A stretch of DNA of 33,424 nucleotides from NCBI GenBank assembly GCA_049509915.1, contig JBEKZL010000140.1, positions 1 through 33,424 of the forward strand, given 5' to 3'. The position numbers and the translations under genes are program-made. Below, one piece after another: positions 24,369 to 32,882 of this stretch (position 1 is the first letter of the stretch; each line of letters opens with the position of its first letter). The notes beneath the pieces were generated by a model. The model was not told the origin of the DNA and searched no databases. It worked only from the letters and a program-made list of their open reading frames with translations. Source of the stretch: JBEKYD01 sp049509915. GTDB taxonomy: Bacteria; Acidobacteriota; Terriglobia; Bryobacterales; Bryobacteraceae.

Positions 24369-25616
24369 ATGCCTGACCGCTTCGTTGGAGCTTTCATTGA
24401 CAAACTGATCCTCCTGGAACAAAAGGTGGGGCACAAGGTGCAGTATCGCGTGATGCCCCCTCTTACGGCTCCCTTTCACGATCCGCTATCCGTCCAAGCA
24501 GTCGCCAAGCAGATCGCCGAGTTCATCGGACTGACAGGCTTCACCTTCATTGTGGCTGCCGCTAAACAGAAGGAGCACGTCGGGGGCCACAAAGACCTCT
24601 CCACAAGCGGAGGAGAGGTCTTTGTTGAAGTCGATTCCGATTTACTCAGGTTCCCGGACGCAGTGGCTGCCACCCTGTGCCATGAGATATGCCACAAGTA
24701 TCTTCAGGTCAATGGCTTGGGCGCAGCACTCGAAATTGAAAACGAGATCTTGACCGACATGACGGCCGTCTTTCTCGGCTTCGGCAAGATCATGCTCAAC
24801 GGTTGCAGGACGGCGCACGTCCGGCATGAGCCCTTAGCTGACGGTACACAGACAGTCACCGAGACCATGACCGCTGGATACCTCGACCGGGATCAGCTCG
24901 CCTTCGTTTATCGCGTGGTCTGCGCAATGCGGAGTATACCTCCGCCCGACCTAATGGTGGGCCTAAACGCTGAGGCGGCGCTCGCAGTTCAACGGTGCGA
25001 CTCGTCGTACGGACGTCATTACGGCCCCGGTTTTCACCGAATTGAGGCAGCGCAGGAGATCGTCGCTGCTTTCAGCATGCGAGCCATTGACGCGCAACGA
25101 ACAATGGCGGACCTCAACAAGCACGCGACCTACGTCAGAAGGAGCCTTTGTGACACGGTCGGCAAGCTCTTTATTGATGGACACAGGAAACTTGAGTCGC
25201 TTCGGCAAGAGTCGGCCGCAATGGCGGAAAACAATGACCCGGACCCCGCCTTGCGTTTTCTGCGGGCCGTACAGAGCGATTGCGAGGCCGGGAGGCTGAT
25301 TGGCGAGGTACATTGCGTGTCGAAAGAAGCGGAAGGAATGCTACAGCACCTGCAAGTAGTAGGCCTCCACCTTAGCCGCAACACCCGGCAATTTCCACCT
25401 CCATGCCCGGCAATGTTCACCACTGTGACGTGTCCGAAAGATGGTACGAAGTTGCACCTGCCTAAGAGCTCCGGGGATCTCATCGCGATTTGTCCGATAT
25501 GCAAGTTCCAATTCGCATACAACACGAGCCCGTTGTCGTTCGCGGGGCCTGAACCACATAGGCTGAAATGGTGGGAGAGGATTCGAAATCCGATGAAGCG
25601 CCGGCAGAGCGCGTGA
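24369..25616 (+). CDS. Putative gluzincin-like metallopeptidase with C-terminal zinc ribbon
   Basis: A 415-residue protein of no recognised family. HEICH (105-109) within CHEICHKYL is a zinc-metallopeptidase HExxH motif. Sixteen residues after it comes NEILTD (125-130), like the NExxSD helix of gluzincins, where the Glu is the third zinc ligand. The helical context (AVAATLCHEICHKYLQV, EIENEILTDMTAVFLGF) supports this. A middle helical part (about 225-330) follows. The C-terminus has a zinc ribbon with VTCPKDGTKL and ICPICKFQF (about 353-381). No signal peptide or membrane helix is evident, so it should be cytoplasmic. GC content and codon use are lower than in neighbouring genes, suggesting transfer. 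It sits beside a broken BrnTA pair in an accessory patch. A role in defence or protein quality control is only speculation; activity is unproven. Confidence 0.7.
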   Translation: MPDRFVGAFIDKLILLEQKVGHKVQYRVMPPLTAPFHDPLSVQAVAKQIAEFIGLTGFTFIVAAAKQKEHVGGHKDLSTSGGEVFVEVDSDLLRFPDAVAATLCHEICHKYLQVNGLGAALEIENEILTDMTAVFLGFGKIMLNGCRTAHVRHEPLADGTQTVTETMTAGYLDRDQLAFVYRVVCAMRSIPPPDLMVGLNAEAALAVQRCDSSYGRHYGPGFHRIEAAQEIVAAFSMRAIDAQRTMADLNKHATYVRRSLCDTVGKLFIDGHRKLESLRQESAAMAENNDPDPALRFLRAVQSDCEAGRLIGEVHCVSKEAEGMLQHLQVVGLHLSRNTRQFPPPCPAMFTTVTCPKDGTKLHLPKSSGDLIAICPICKFQFAYNTSPLSFAGPEPHRLKWWERIRNPMKRRQSA

Positions 25617-25791
25617 CGGTGGAATCGCGGGACGACGGAGCGTCAGACGCTCGCCTCTGTTCCTCGATGTTTCGGGCCTCCCGCATGAGACGCACTCACA
25701 AAGGCGCTGCGCCCGTTCCGAATCAGGCGGCATTCGACTTCAGTTCCTCACGGATGATGCGTCGCAGCGTATCCTCGAATCGTGGCGCCTT

Positions 25792-25992
25792 TCAATCGAG
25801 GTATTCCCGAAGCGCCGCATTGATGAGGGTCTGGTAGCCGGCCGTTCCCCCGGATTCCTCCGCCATTCGAAAGAAGCGATCCACAATATCCTGGTCGAGT
25901 CGAATCGTGATCCGGGTCTTGCCCTCGGGCTCGGGTTCCGGCGGGAGAACTCTGCCTCGCTTACCCTCGCTGAAATCGTATTGATCTTTCAT
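25792..25992 (-). CDS. brnA: BrnA-type antitoxin
   Basis: A 66-residue antitoxin. The ATG at 25992 gives MKDQYDFSEGKRGRVLPPEPEPEGKTRITIRLDQDIVDRFFRMAEE and a C-terminal helix (GYQTLINAALREYLD). This matches BrnA: an N-terminal segment that wraps the toxin, then a ribbon-helix-helix DNA-binding domain (KTRITIRLDQDIVDRF). Its start overlaps the restored toxin stop by ATGA (25989-25992), the standard BrnT-BrnA gene order. It should bind the TACGT-rich promoter upstream of brnT. The open frame continues upstream to 26103, but that part is the toxin's own frame read after the lesion. The protein itself looks intact. Confidence 0.85.
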   Translation of the reverse strand: MKDQYDFSEGKRGRVLPPEPEPEGKTRITIRLDQDIVDRFFRMAEESGGTAGYQTLINAALREYLD

Positions 25993-26266
25993 CGTTCTGC
26001 CTCGTACTCCTCGCGCTCGTGGGCTTCGGCAGGACGCGCGGAGATGATCCGAATGTTCTCGCCACGCCATGTGTAGACAACCACAAGCAAACGGGCGCCG
26101 CACCCATGCCGAGCGTTATCAATCGTTCCTCGTTCAGGCCGGATTCATCATCCGTGATCGTGATGGCGTAAGGATCGTCAAAGACCAGAATCGCCTCGGG
26201 CATCCGGACACCGTGCTTGCGAAAGTTGATCCCGGCTTTGCTCTCTTCGTCCCACTCGAAGCCCAC
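25989..26266 (-). pseudogene. brnT: brnT toxin, frameshifted by a probable 1-nt deletion
   Basis: BrnT ribonuclease toxin, about 92 codons when both frames are joined. The first frame gives GFEWDEESKAGINFRKHGV, FDDPYAITITDD, NEERLITLGMGA, typical of BrnT. It then diverges; the next frame continues correctly with RLLVVVYTWRGENIRIISAR and ends EREEYEAER with a TGA overlapping the antitoxin ATG. The junction is near 26090-26100, where the coding strand reads GGTGCGGCGCCCG; adding one G (GCGGGCG) restores GAGARLLVVV. The start is GTG 26266 in the TACGT-rich promoter context. The toxin is therefore probably inactive while the antitoxin is kept, unless the missing base is a sequencing error. Without correction the first frame runs on as meaningless sequence to 25961. 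Confidence 0.82.
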
Positions 26267-26276
26267 AATTTTGGTG

Positions 26277-26301
26277 TACGTACGTTACGTGCATACGTCA
26301 A
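26277..26301 (-). promoter_or_regulatory. TACGT-rich promoter/operator of brnTA
   Basis: Four TACGT units on the plus strand (26277, 26281, 26286, 26294) form overlapping palindromes; on the minus strand a TTGACG -35 box (26301-26296) sits at their far end and the brnT GTG is 11 nt past the near end. The layout suits an antitoxin-bound autoregulated promoter and echoes the site before the MazEF-type pair. Confidence 0.45.
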
Positions 26302-26379
26302 ACGGCGGTCTTCCCCTGGCGCTACTGCGTCGACATCCGAGTTTCGGCACTTGCGCAAAGTCTGGTATTAATAACAAAC

Positions 26380-27549
26380 GTGGGGTTGCGGGTTGGCTTT
26401 GTTCGGGAACTGTTCCGCGGTGAGAACCGCGTCGCCATAATGCCGGGCGCTCTCCCGATCCTGAAGAAGGCGGGAGTGGAATGGATTATGGAAGCCGGAG
26501 CGGGCGAGCGCGCCGGCTTCCCGGATGCGGAGTACAGGGAAAGGGGCGTGCGCGTGCTGGAGTCGCGCGCCGAGGTGCTGGCGGCGGCCGAGGCGATTGT
26601 GCAGGTCCGCACCCTGGGCGCGAACCCCGATACCGGGGCCGGCGACCTGGCGCTGCTCGGGCGAGGCCAGACTCTGATCGGTTTCGGCGAGCCGCTGACG
26701 GCGCTCGCCGCGGCGCGCACTCTGGCCGAACACGGCGTGGATTTCCTGGCCATGGAACTGATGCCGCGCATCACCCGCGCGCAGGGCATGGACGCGCTTT
26801 CCTCGATGGCCACGGTTGCCGGCTACAAGGCCGCGCTGATTGCAGCCAGCGCGCTGCCGCGCATGTTCCCCATGCTCATGACCGCGGCTGGAACCGTAAC
26901 TCCGGCTCGGGTGCTCGTCATTGGCGCGGGAGTGGCCGGGCTGCAGGCCATCGCCACGGCCCGCCGCCTGGGCGCGGTGGTGAGCGGCTACGATGTCCGC
27001 GCGGCCGTGAAGGAACAAATCGAAAGCCTGGGAGCGCGTTTCGTGGTGTTGGATCTGGAAGGCGGCGGCGCCGAAGACAAAGGCGGCTATGCCAAGGCCA
27101 TGGGCGATGAGTTTTACCGGCGGCAGCGGAATTTGTTGGGCGCCGTGCTGGCCGAGCAACAGGCGGTGATTACTACGGCCGCCGTGCCCGGACGAAAGGC
27201 GCCGATTTTGATCACTGGCGATATGGTAGCGCGCATGGCGCCGGGCTCGGTGATTGTGGACATCGCCGCCGAGCGCGGCGGTAATTGCGAGCTTACCCGG
27301 CCGGGCGAAACGGTGGAATACAATGGGGTCGCGGTCATCGGCCCCATCAACCTGGCCTCTAGCATTCCGTATCACGCCAGCCAGATGTACGCGCGCAATA
27401 TTGCCACCTTCCTCGCCCATCTGGTGAAAGACGGCCGGCTGGCGCTTGATCGCGAAGACGAAATCGTGCGCGAAACGCTGGTGACCTATCGAGGCGAGGT
27501 GGTACACCCACGCGTTCTGGAAGCCATGGGAGCGACACATGCACTCTGA
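26380..27549 (+). CDS. pntAA: NAD(P) transhydrogenase subunit alpha part 1 (NAD(H)-binding domain I)
   Basis: The soluble NAD(H)-binding subunit of proton-translocating transhydrogenase, which transfers hydride from NADH to NADP+ using the proton gradient. It is 389 residues, normal for the split three-gene form. Motifs are RVGFVRELFRGENRVAI (start of the AlaDH/PNT N-domain), MPRITRAQGMDALSSMATVAGYKA (the RQD-loop region), VLVIGAGVAGLQAIATARRLGAVVSGYDVR (Rossmann GxGxxG) and KAPILITGDMVARMAPGSVIVDIAAERGGNCE. The GTG at 26380 fits the family N-terminus (a TTG two codons later is possible). The 3' end overlaps pntAB by 11 nt. First gene of a three-gene operon that begins 114 bp from the divergent brnT. 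Confidence 0.95.
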   Translation: MGLRVGFVRELFRGENRVAIMPGALPILKKAGVEWIMEAGAGERAGFPDAEYRERGVRVLESRAEVLAAAEAIVQVRTLGANPDTGAGDLALLGRGQTLIGFGEPLTALAAARTLAEHGVDFLAMELMPRITRAQGMDALSSMATVAGYKAALIAASALPRMFPMLMTAAGTVTPARVLVIGAGVAGLQAIATARRLGAVVSGYDVRAAVKEQIESLGARFVVLDLEGGGAEDKGGYAKAMGDEFYRRQRNLLGAVLAEQQAVITTAAVPGRKAPILITGDMVARMAPGSVIVDIAAERGGNCELTRPGETVEYNGVAVIGPINLASSIPYHASQMYARNIATFLAHLVKDGRLALDREDEIVRETLVTYRGEVVHPRVLEAMGATHAL

Positions 27550-27835
27550 TCTCGAACTGGGACTCTACATCTTCATGCTGGCGACGTTCGTGGGACTGGA
27601 AGTGATCCGCAAAGTTTCGCCCCTGCTGCATACTCCGCTCATGTCGCTGACCAACGCGATTTCGGCCATTTCGGTGGTGGGCGCGATACTCATCACCGGC
27701 GCGCAGGGCGCCACCATGCTCAGCAAGGTGCTGGGCTTCATCGCCATTACTGCCGCGGTAACCAATATCGTGAGCGGGTTCCTGATTACCGACCGCATGC
27801 TCAAAATGTTCAAGAAGCGCGAGGGAAGGAAATAA
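27539..27835 (+). CDS. pntAB: NAD(P) transhydrogenase subunit alpha part 2 (membrane domain)
   Basis: A 98-residue membrane subunit corresponding to the C-terminal helices of E. coli PntA. Three hydrophobic segments are seen: LYIFMLATFVGLEVI, MSLTNAISAISVVGAILIT and LGFIAITAAVTNIVSGFLIT. The conserved HTPLMSLTNAISAI is present and TDRMLKMFK ends the domain. It starts within the end of pntAA (ATG 27539) and its stop overlaps the pntB start as TAATG (27833-27837), so all three are translationally coupled. Length and motifs are normal for the part 2 subunit of split transhydrogenases. With pntB damaged, this subunit may have no functional partner. Confidence 0.94.
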   Translation: MHSDLELGLYIFMLATFVGLEVIRKVSPLLHTPLMSLTNAISAISVVGAILITGAQGATMLSKVLGFIAITAAVTNIVSGFLITDRMLKMFKKREGRK

Positions 27836-29107
27836 TGGCGCACCTGGCACCGTACCTGGCGATTGCAGCCGCGGGGCTGTTCATTCTTTCGCTCAAATGG
27901 ATGAACTCGCCGGCCACGGCGCGGCGCGGCGTATTTGCCGGCGAGTTCGGAATGCTGCTGGCCATCACCGGAACGCTGGCGGCGAACCGGGTCTTTAACT
28001 GGCAGTGGATTGCGGCCGCGTTTCTGATCGGCTCCGCCATCGGCGTACCCATCGCCTACATCATGCCGATGACCGCCGTGCCGCAACGGACCGCGCTTTC
28101 GCACGCTTGCGGCGCTCTGGCGGCCGCGTTGGTGGGCACGGCCGAGTTCTATCGCGAAACTCCGGACACGTTTACCATGGTGGCGCTGGTGGTGGAGACC
28201 CTGCTCGGGTTCCTGACCTTCACCGGCAGCCTGATGGCGATGGGGAAGCTGCAGGAGATTCTGCCGCAGCGTCCGATTACCTACCGCAACCAGAACGTGA
28301 TTAACCTGTTGCTGTTTGCCGCGGCCCTCGGAATCGGGGTGAGGTTGATCGGGGCGCCGGGCGACCATTTTCTCTTCCCTGTTTTCGCGGGTCTGTCCCT
28401 GCTGTTCGGCATTTTTCTTCTGCTGCCGATCGGCGGCGCGGACATGCCCACGGTAATCGCCCTGCTGAATTCCTACGCCGGACTGTCGGCCTGTGCCATG
28501 GGCTTCGCGCTCTCGAGCAAGCTGCTGATCATCGCCGGCGCGCTCGATGGATCCTCGGGACTGATCCTCTCGATCATCATGTGCAGAGCTATGAACCGCT
28601 CGTTCACCAACGTGCTGTTCGGCGCCTTCGGCCAGATTCAGGAATCCAAGGGCCGGACGGAAAAGCGGCCGGTTCGCAGCGCCAGCCCGGAGGAAGCGGC
28701 GTCGATTCTGGAAGCCGCCACGAGCGTGATCGTGGTGCCGGGCTATGGACTGGCCGTGGCCCAGGCGCAGCACAAAATCCGCGACCTGTTCGACAACCTG
28801 ATGCGGCGCGGCACCGATGTGAAGTTCGCCATTCATCCGGTGGCCGGCCGCATGCCGGGCCACATGAACGTTCTGCTGGCCGAAGCCGATATCCCTTACG
28901 ACCGGCTCATCGGGCTGGAGGAGATCAACTCCGACTTCGCTCGACAAAGCCCGCACGGTAATGGTGATCAAGCGTTCCATGAGCCCGGGATTTGCCGGCA
29001 TCGACAACGAGCTTTATTACATGGATAAGTCGTTGATGCTGTTTGGAGACGCCAAAGCCTTCGTCACCGAGATTTTAAAGGAGTTGCCAGTGCGAGCCGG
29101 CGCCTGA
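27835..29107 (+). pseudogene. pntB: NAD(P) transhydrogenase subunit beta, internal deletion and frameshift
   Basis: The beta subunit carries the remaining membrane helices and the NADP(H)-binding domain III. The first 368 codons are normal: helices from LAPYLAIAAAGLFILSL on, LDGSSGLILSIIMCRAMNRSF, and the NADP site VVPGYGLAVAQAQHKIRD and HPVAGRMPGHMNVLLAEA. At EEINSDFA (ending 28941) the family continues with a segment of about 34 residues including the NADP-binding GANDVVNPAA loop. Here it is missing. The +1 frame resumes at once with DKARTVMVIKRSMSPGFAG and ends properly at 29107 (ELPVRAGA). A deletion of 3n+2 nt explains both the loss and the shift; as read, the frame stops at 29028 (397 aa). 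Either the operon is inactive or the sequence has an assembly gap. The 3' end overlaps the convergent chemoreceptor gene by 44 nt. Confidence 0.88.
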
Positions 29108-31184
29108 ATTCGCGGGCCTCGGGCCGGCGCTTTTCGGCTTGCCGAAGCCGGGAGCCGACGTCGAAAAAGGCACCCAGCTTGGCGGCGAGAGATTGAATGT
29201 GTTGGGCGTGGCCGCCGAACTCGGTCGCGACCACCGCACCTTCGGCCGCATCGCCGGCCGCGGATTCGGTAGCTTTTTGAATGGTGCGGGCCTCGGCGCC
29301 AATCCTCTGGATCTCGTTGTCGGATTGTTCGGACGCGGCGGCAACGGCTACTGCCAGCCGGTCGAGTTGGGACGTGCTGGCGGCGATTGCCTCGAGGTCA
29401 TTGGCGACAGACGAGGTGATGGACGAGCCTTCCCGGATCGCGTCAAAGCACCTGCCCACCTTCTCCGTAGTTTGCCCGGCAGTCTCGGCACAACGGGTGG
29501 CCAGGCGGCGGACTTCGTCGGCCACCACGGCAAAGCAGGTGCCAGCCTGGCCGGCGCGGGCCGCTTCGATGGCGGCGTTCAGTGCTACCAGGCCTGTCTG
29601 AAACGCGATTTCGTCGATCAATGCGTTGATCTTTACTACCTCCCGGCCGGCCGACTGAATTTTGTCCATTGCCTCGTGCATGGAGGCGATCCGTTTGGCT
29701 CCGTTTGCGGCCGCGGCGTGAGCCTTGCCGGTGGCTTCGCTGAAGCCGCGCATATGTCCCAGGCTTTCGCGCGAGCCTTTCGACATGTGGTCAAGCGAGG
29801 TTGCGATCTTTCGGTTGGACTCCGCCTGCGCCGCGGCTTCACGGGCCAGGCGCTGGCTTATCTCCGTCACCTTGCCGGATGCCGACGTAACCTCGACCGT
29901 GGCCTCGTTCAGCACTCGCAGCACGCTACCGGTTTTTCGCACCATGCCGCGAACCACCAAATACCAGGTACCGCCCGCCAACGCCAAAGCCGCCAGCAGA
30001 ATTGCCGCCAGGTACCGGATGCCGCGCGCCGACTCGGTCTCGATGCGGCTCACGCTTTCGAGCGCCTCGTCTTCCGGAATGGCCACTCCGATCACCCAGT
30101 CCCAAGGTTTGTAATAACGATACGCGACCATACGCGTACGGGCCACGATATCGTTGGGGTCCTGCCAGGCATACGAATTCTGCCCGGTCGAGCCGGAGAG
30201 CGCCAAAGCCTTCTGGCAGATGTCGCGCATGAAGTACCGGCCCTCGCTGTCGCGCGCGTCCCAGACGTTGGCACCTTCGGGGCGGCCGCCCGCGGAGATC
30301 AGGTACCGGCCCCGACTGGAGCCGGCTGTATTCAGGATGAGGACATAACCGCTTCGCCCGGGATGCAGTTTGAGCGCCGTTTCCCGGACTTTACTTGTCG
30401 CCCGCGTTTCCGGGACGCCTAAATACAACATTCCTGCCACCGTGCTGCCCATGCGGATGGGTGAATAGCCGGTCAAATACCAGGACGACACCACAAACGC
30501 ACGGCCCACGAAGGCATCTCCGCGCAACACGGTCGAGACCACCGGATTGGGCGTACGATCCGGATTGACGGCCGGAATGAAGCTGCCAATCGCCCGCTTG
30601 CCATCGGCAGCGGTCACGTTGGTCGCTACCCGCAACATGTCGCCCGCCGCGTTCATTCGCTGGAAAACCGTACTGCTGGCCTCCGTCAAGGCCCGAACGT
30701 CGTCCACCAGGGTAACCGGTGTAGCGGGATCCGGGATCTGGCCCAGCCACGCACCGCCCAGCAGCATGGCGGGCAGCCAAACATCCTTGCCAGTATGATC
30801 GTATTGGTTTACGGCATGCCAGACCACGGTCCGCTTCGGGTCCATCCCGAAACCTCGCTTTTGGCGAACCTCAAACCACGCGCCGTCCAACCCAATGCGG
30901 ACCGCCTGCTCCAAGGGAACCCGCGCCGCGTCGCACATAGAGTAGACGCTCTCCACGATTTGTTCCATGCTGCTCACGGCTGCCTTCCGGCCGGAGGCCG
31001 CGGCGATGGCGGCGGTGCGCGTGTTCAGCCGCCAGAGGGCCACGCCGGCAAGCGCCAGTGGCACCACCGCCAGCAGGCAGCCTAGAGCGACGAGTTTGGT
31101 AACGAGTTTGATACGGCCAATCACAAGTGCTCTTATCGGCCGTTCGGCTATTTCGCTATAGAGCCGTCCGCCACGGGCTATCAT
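29064..31184 (-). CDS. Methyl-accepting chemotaxis protein with periplasmic Cache-type sensor
   Basis: A 706-residue chemoreceptor. TM1 (about 27-50, VTKLVALGCLLAVVPLALAG) is followed by a large extracytoplasmic region (about 60-385) with the Cache3/Cache2-fusion look: SMEQIVESVYSMCDAARVPLEQAV, GTWLGQIPDP-like and HPGRSGYVLILNTAG, then DWVIGVAIPEDEAL. TM2 is at about 392-412 (YLAAILLAALALAGGTWYLVV). No clear HAMP was recognised. The signalling domain has the hairpin tip EIAFQTGLVALNAAIEAARAGQAGTCFAVVADEVRRLA, slightly divergent from consensus (Gly/Thr-Cys where Asn/Lys-Gly is usual). The start is ATG 31184, or GTG 31124 with a better ribosome site. No che genes are nearby (orphan receptor). 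The C-terminus overlaps the end of pntB by 44 nt. The ligand is unknown. Confidence 0.92.
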   Translation of the reverse strand: MIARGGRLYSEIAERPIRALVIGRIKLVTKLVALGCLLAVVPLALAGVALWRLNTRTAAIAAASGRKAAVSSMEQIVESVYSMCDAARVPLEQAVRIGLDGAWFEVRQKRGFGMDPKRTVVWHAVNQYDHTGKDVWLPAMLLGGAWLGQIPDPATPVTLVDDVRALTEASSTVFQRMNAAGDMLRVATNVTAADGKRAIGSFIPAVNPDRTPNPVVSTVLRGDAFVGRAFVVSSWYLTGYSPIRMGSTVAGMLYLGVPETRATSKVRETALKLHPGRSGYVLILNTAGSSRGRYLISAGGRPEGANVWDARDSEGRYFMRDICQKALALSGSTGQNSYAWQDPNDIVARTRMVAYRYYKPWDWVIGVAIPEDEALESVSRIETESARGIRYLAAILLAALALAGGTWYLVVRGMVRKTGSVLRVLNEATVEVTSASGKVTEISQRLAREAAAQAESNRKIATSLDHMSKGSRESLGHMRGFSEATGKAHAAAANGAKRIASMHEAMDKIQSAGREVVKINALIDEIAFQTGLVALNAAIEAARAGQAGTCFAVVADEVRRLATRCAETAGQTTEKVGRCFDAIREGSSITSSVANDLEAIAASTSQLDRLAVAVAAASEQSDNEIQRIGAEARTIQKATESAAGDAAEGAVVATEFGGHAQHIQSLAAKLGAFFDVGSRLRQAEKRRPEAREFRRRLALATPLKSR

Positions 31185-31305
31185 GGCGCGTAAAAATTAC
31201 AGGCACGGCCGCCCCCGGCACGGCCTTCGTTAGAAATCTAACAGACTTCGGCGTTGGAACTTGGGATGCTCGTATTAGCGCTCCGTTTTTCTTAGCCTCG
31301 ATCAC

Positions 31306-31312
31306 AAAGGAG
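31306..31312 (+). promoter_or_regulatory. Ribosome-binding site fixing a TTG start of bactofilin
   Basis: AAAGGAG lies 8 nt before TTG 31321. The GTG overlapping it is closed by a stop after one codon, so TTG is the start. Confidence 0.75.
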
Positions 31313-31320
31313 ATACGCAC

Positions 31321-31809
31321 TTGTGGAATAAACAACTCCAGCAACGGGAAGAACCGCCGGCGAGGCCGGCCGCAGAAACCGCCCGCACGGCTCCGAGCTT
31401 TACCGCACCCGCGCCGCGCCCGGAACCGGAACGCCCACCCGCGGCCATCGGGCAGGCTATGAACATCAAAGGGGAGATCTACGCTCGCGAACATCTGATG
31501 GTAGACGGCGAGGTCGAGGGCTCGGTGCAATCGGAAAGCCAATTGACCGTGGGGCCGAATGGCAAGGTCCGAGCGAACATCAAGGCTCGCGAGGTGATTA
31601 TCTTCGGCTCGGTACGCGGCAATGTGGAAGTACTCGAAAAGATCGCAATTCGCGAACAAGGCAGTCTGGTGGGCGACATCAAGGCCGCCGGAATCAGCAT
31701 CGACGACGGCGCCTACTTTAAAGGCAGCATCGATATCATGCGCCCAGAACCGAAAGTGACCAGCCGGCCGGTGAAGAATGAAGCCAAGGTTCAAGCCGCC
31801 ACCGGGTAG
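31321..31809 (+). CDS. Bactofilin (polymer-forming cytoskeletal protein)
   Basis: A 162-residue bactofilin (DUF583). A disordered Pro/Ala/Arg-rich N-terminal tail (1-42) is followed by the right-handed beta-helix core (about 45-140) built from short repeats: MNIKGEIYAREHLMVDGEVEGSV, LTVGPNGKVRANIKAREVIIFGSVRGNVEV, KIAIREQGSLVGDIKAAGISIDDGAYFKGSIDI. The C-terminal tail is short and basic. Bactofilins self-assemble into non-nucleotide filaments that organise cell-shape, stalk or polarity factors. The TTG start at 31321 is supported by AAAGGAG 8 nt upstream. It is divergent from the chemoreceptor across about 136 bp. No shape-related peptidase gene is adjacent, unlike in some bacteria. Identity is secure; its specific role here is not. 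Confidence 0.94.
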   Translation: MWNKQLQQREEPPARPAAETARTAPSFTAPAPRPEPERPPAAIGQAMNIKGEIYAREHLMVDGEVEGSVQSESQLTVGPNGKVRANIKAREVIIFGSVRGNVEVLEKIAIREQGSLVGDIKAAGISIDDGAYFKGSIDIMRPEPKVTSRPVKNEAKVQAATG

Positions 31810-31987
31810 CGATAGGCCCTGCCAGAGGGCCGACTTCCCTTACGGAAAGACAGAGCAGTTCAGGGTCGGCAGCTTTCTGCTGCTGGGTTTTTGTCAACGG
31901 TTTCTTCACCCGGAGAACCGAAACCGCGCGAGCCGTCCCTATGTTTCCCCGAAAAGGGGATGCGTCGACGGGTATATTTATAGCATT

Positions 31988-32681
31988 GATGGGGGACGCA
32001 TGGGTATAGCCTGCGGTCATATGCCCATACCTTCTCGCCGTTGCTAAGATTCAGCGCGACGATGCTACCGCGTCTCCCCTCGAGGGCGAATTCCAGTCCG
32101 ATAAAAAGAAGGCCGAGCGCGGGCGCCAGCGCGGGTGAGGAGCCTACTCAATCCGCGCCGATAAAACGCCACACTTCCGCGCCGTCTTTAGCGTCGAGAC
32201 AATAAACATTACCATCATAACTGCCGAAGAATACATGACCGCCGTGAATCGCCGGCGACGACCAGAGGTTCTTATGTCCGCAGGAATTGACCTTGAACTT
32301 CCACGTCACCGATCCGTCATGGGCATTGAGGCACCAGAAGATGCCGCAGTCGCTGCCGAAGTAGACGCGCTTGCCGTCGGTGGCCGGAAAGGATTTCGGA
32401 ACACGGTGAAAGTAATTCGGGTCGGGAGCGGCGAAGCTCCATATATCGTGAAACACTGCCGTAGGTGCCGGTTTCTCCGGCTTTCTGAGCGCAAGGTCGA
32501 ATTCGGCCAAGCTGAAAGGTGCAAGAACGCTAATGCGGTGATTCTCTTGCCAAGCCTTGCCTTTCGCGCTGTAGTAGTCGATAAGAACGAAGGCGAGGGC
32601 GATCGCTTTCCCGTAGCCCTCGGGCACGTTCATAAATACGGCCGTCAAGCTCATTTCGGACATACGCTCCGATAGTAACAA
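31988..32681 (-). pseudogene. PQQ-like beta-propeller protein gene, nonsense codon and frameshift
   Basis: A decayed outer-membrane-assembly/PQQ-type repeat protein. The open part (32681-32148, 177 aa) has propeller blades KRVYFGSDCGIFWCLNAHDGSVTWKF and HVFFGSYDGNVYCLDAKDGAEVWRFIGAD, then TGA. In the same frame, translation past that stop gives VGSSPALAPALG, GLEFALEG and GSIVALNLSNGEKVWAY, the expected next blade; Trp (TGG) normally precedes VGSSPAL, so TGA is a probable TGG-to-TGA change. At about 32019-32022 the frame shifts and MTAGYTHASPI, also propeller-like, follows in another frame. After 31988 no homology is visible (31810-31987 holds nothing I can identify). The N-terminal 85 residues are unlike a propeller and the real start is uncertain. 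Confidence 0.75.
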
Positions 32682-32882
32682 GGAAGCCGCTCGTGGAAGG
32701 AACTGACTGGGTGCTTAACCGATTGGGGGGAGTTAGTTTCCGGCAACCCGTTCCCTACGGCCGCGGCTTAACCGGACGCGCGTTTTCATGAGGGGGCGAA
32801 GAGAGCGGGACGACTGGGCCACGGGCACACGTGGGGCGGAGGGGCTCCACTGCCACGGGGCGATTCCGCGTTGCGGGTTTCA

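Noticed and set aside
26368..27540. 390-codon minus-strand open frame opposite pntAA
   Set aside because: Antisense shadow; the plus strand has unmistakable transhydrogenase motifs.
32148..32150. Selenocysteine or recoded TGA in the PQQ gene
   Set aside because: The expected residue is Trp, no SECIS-like element was seen, and a second frameshift follows.
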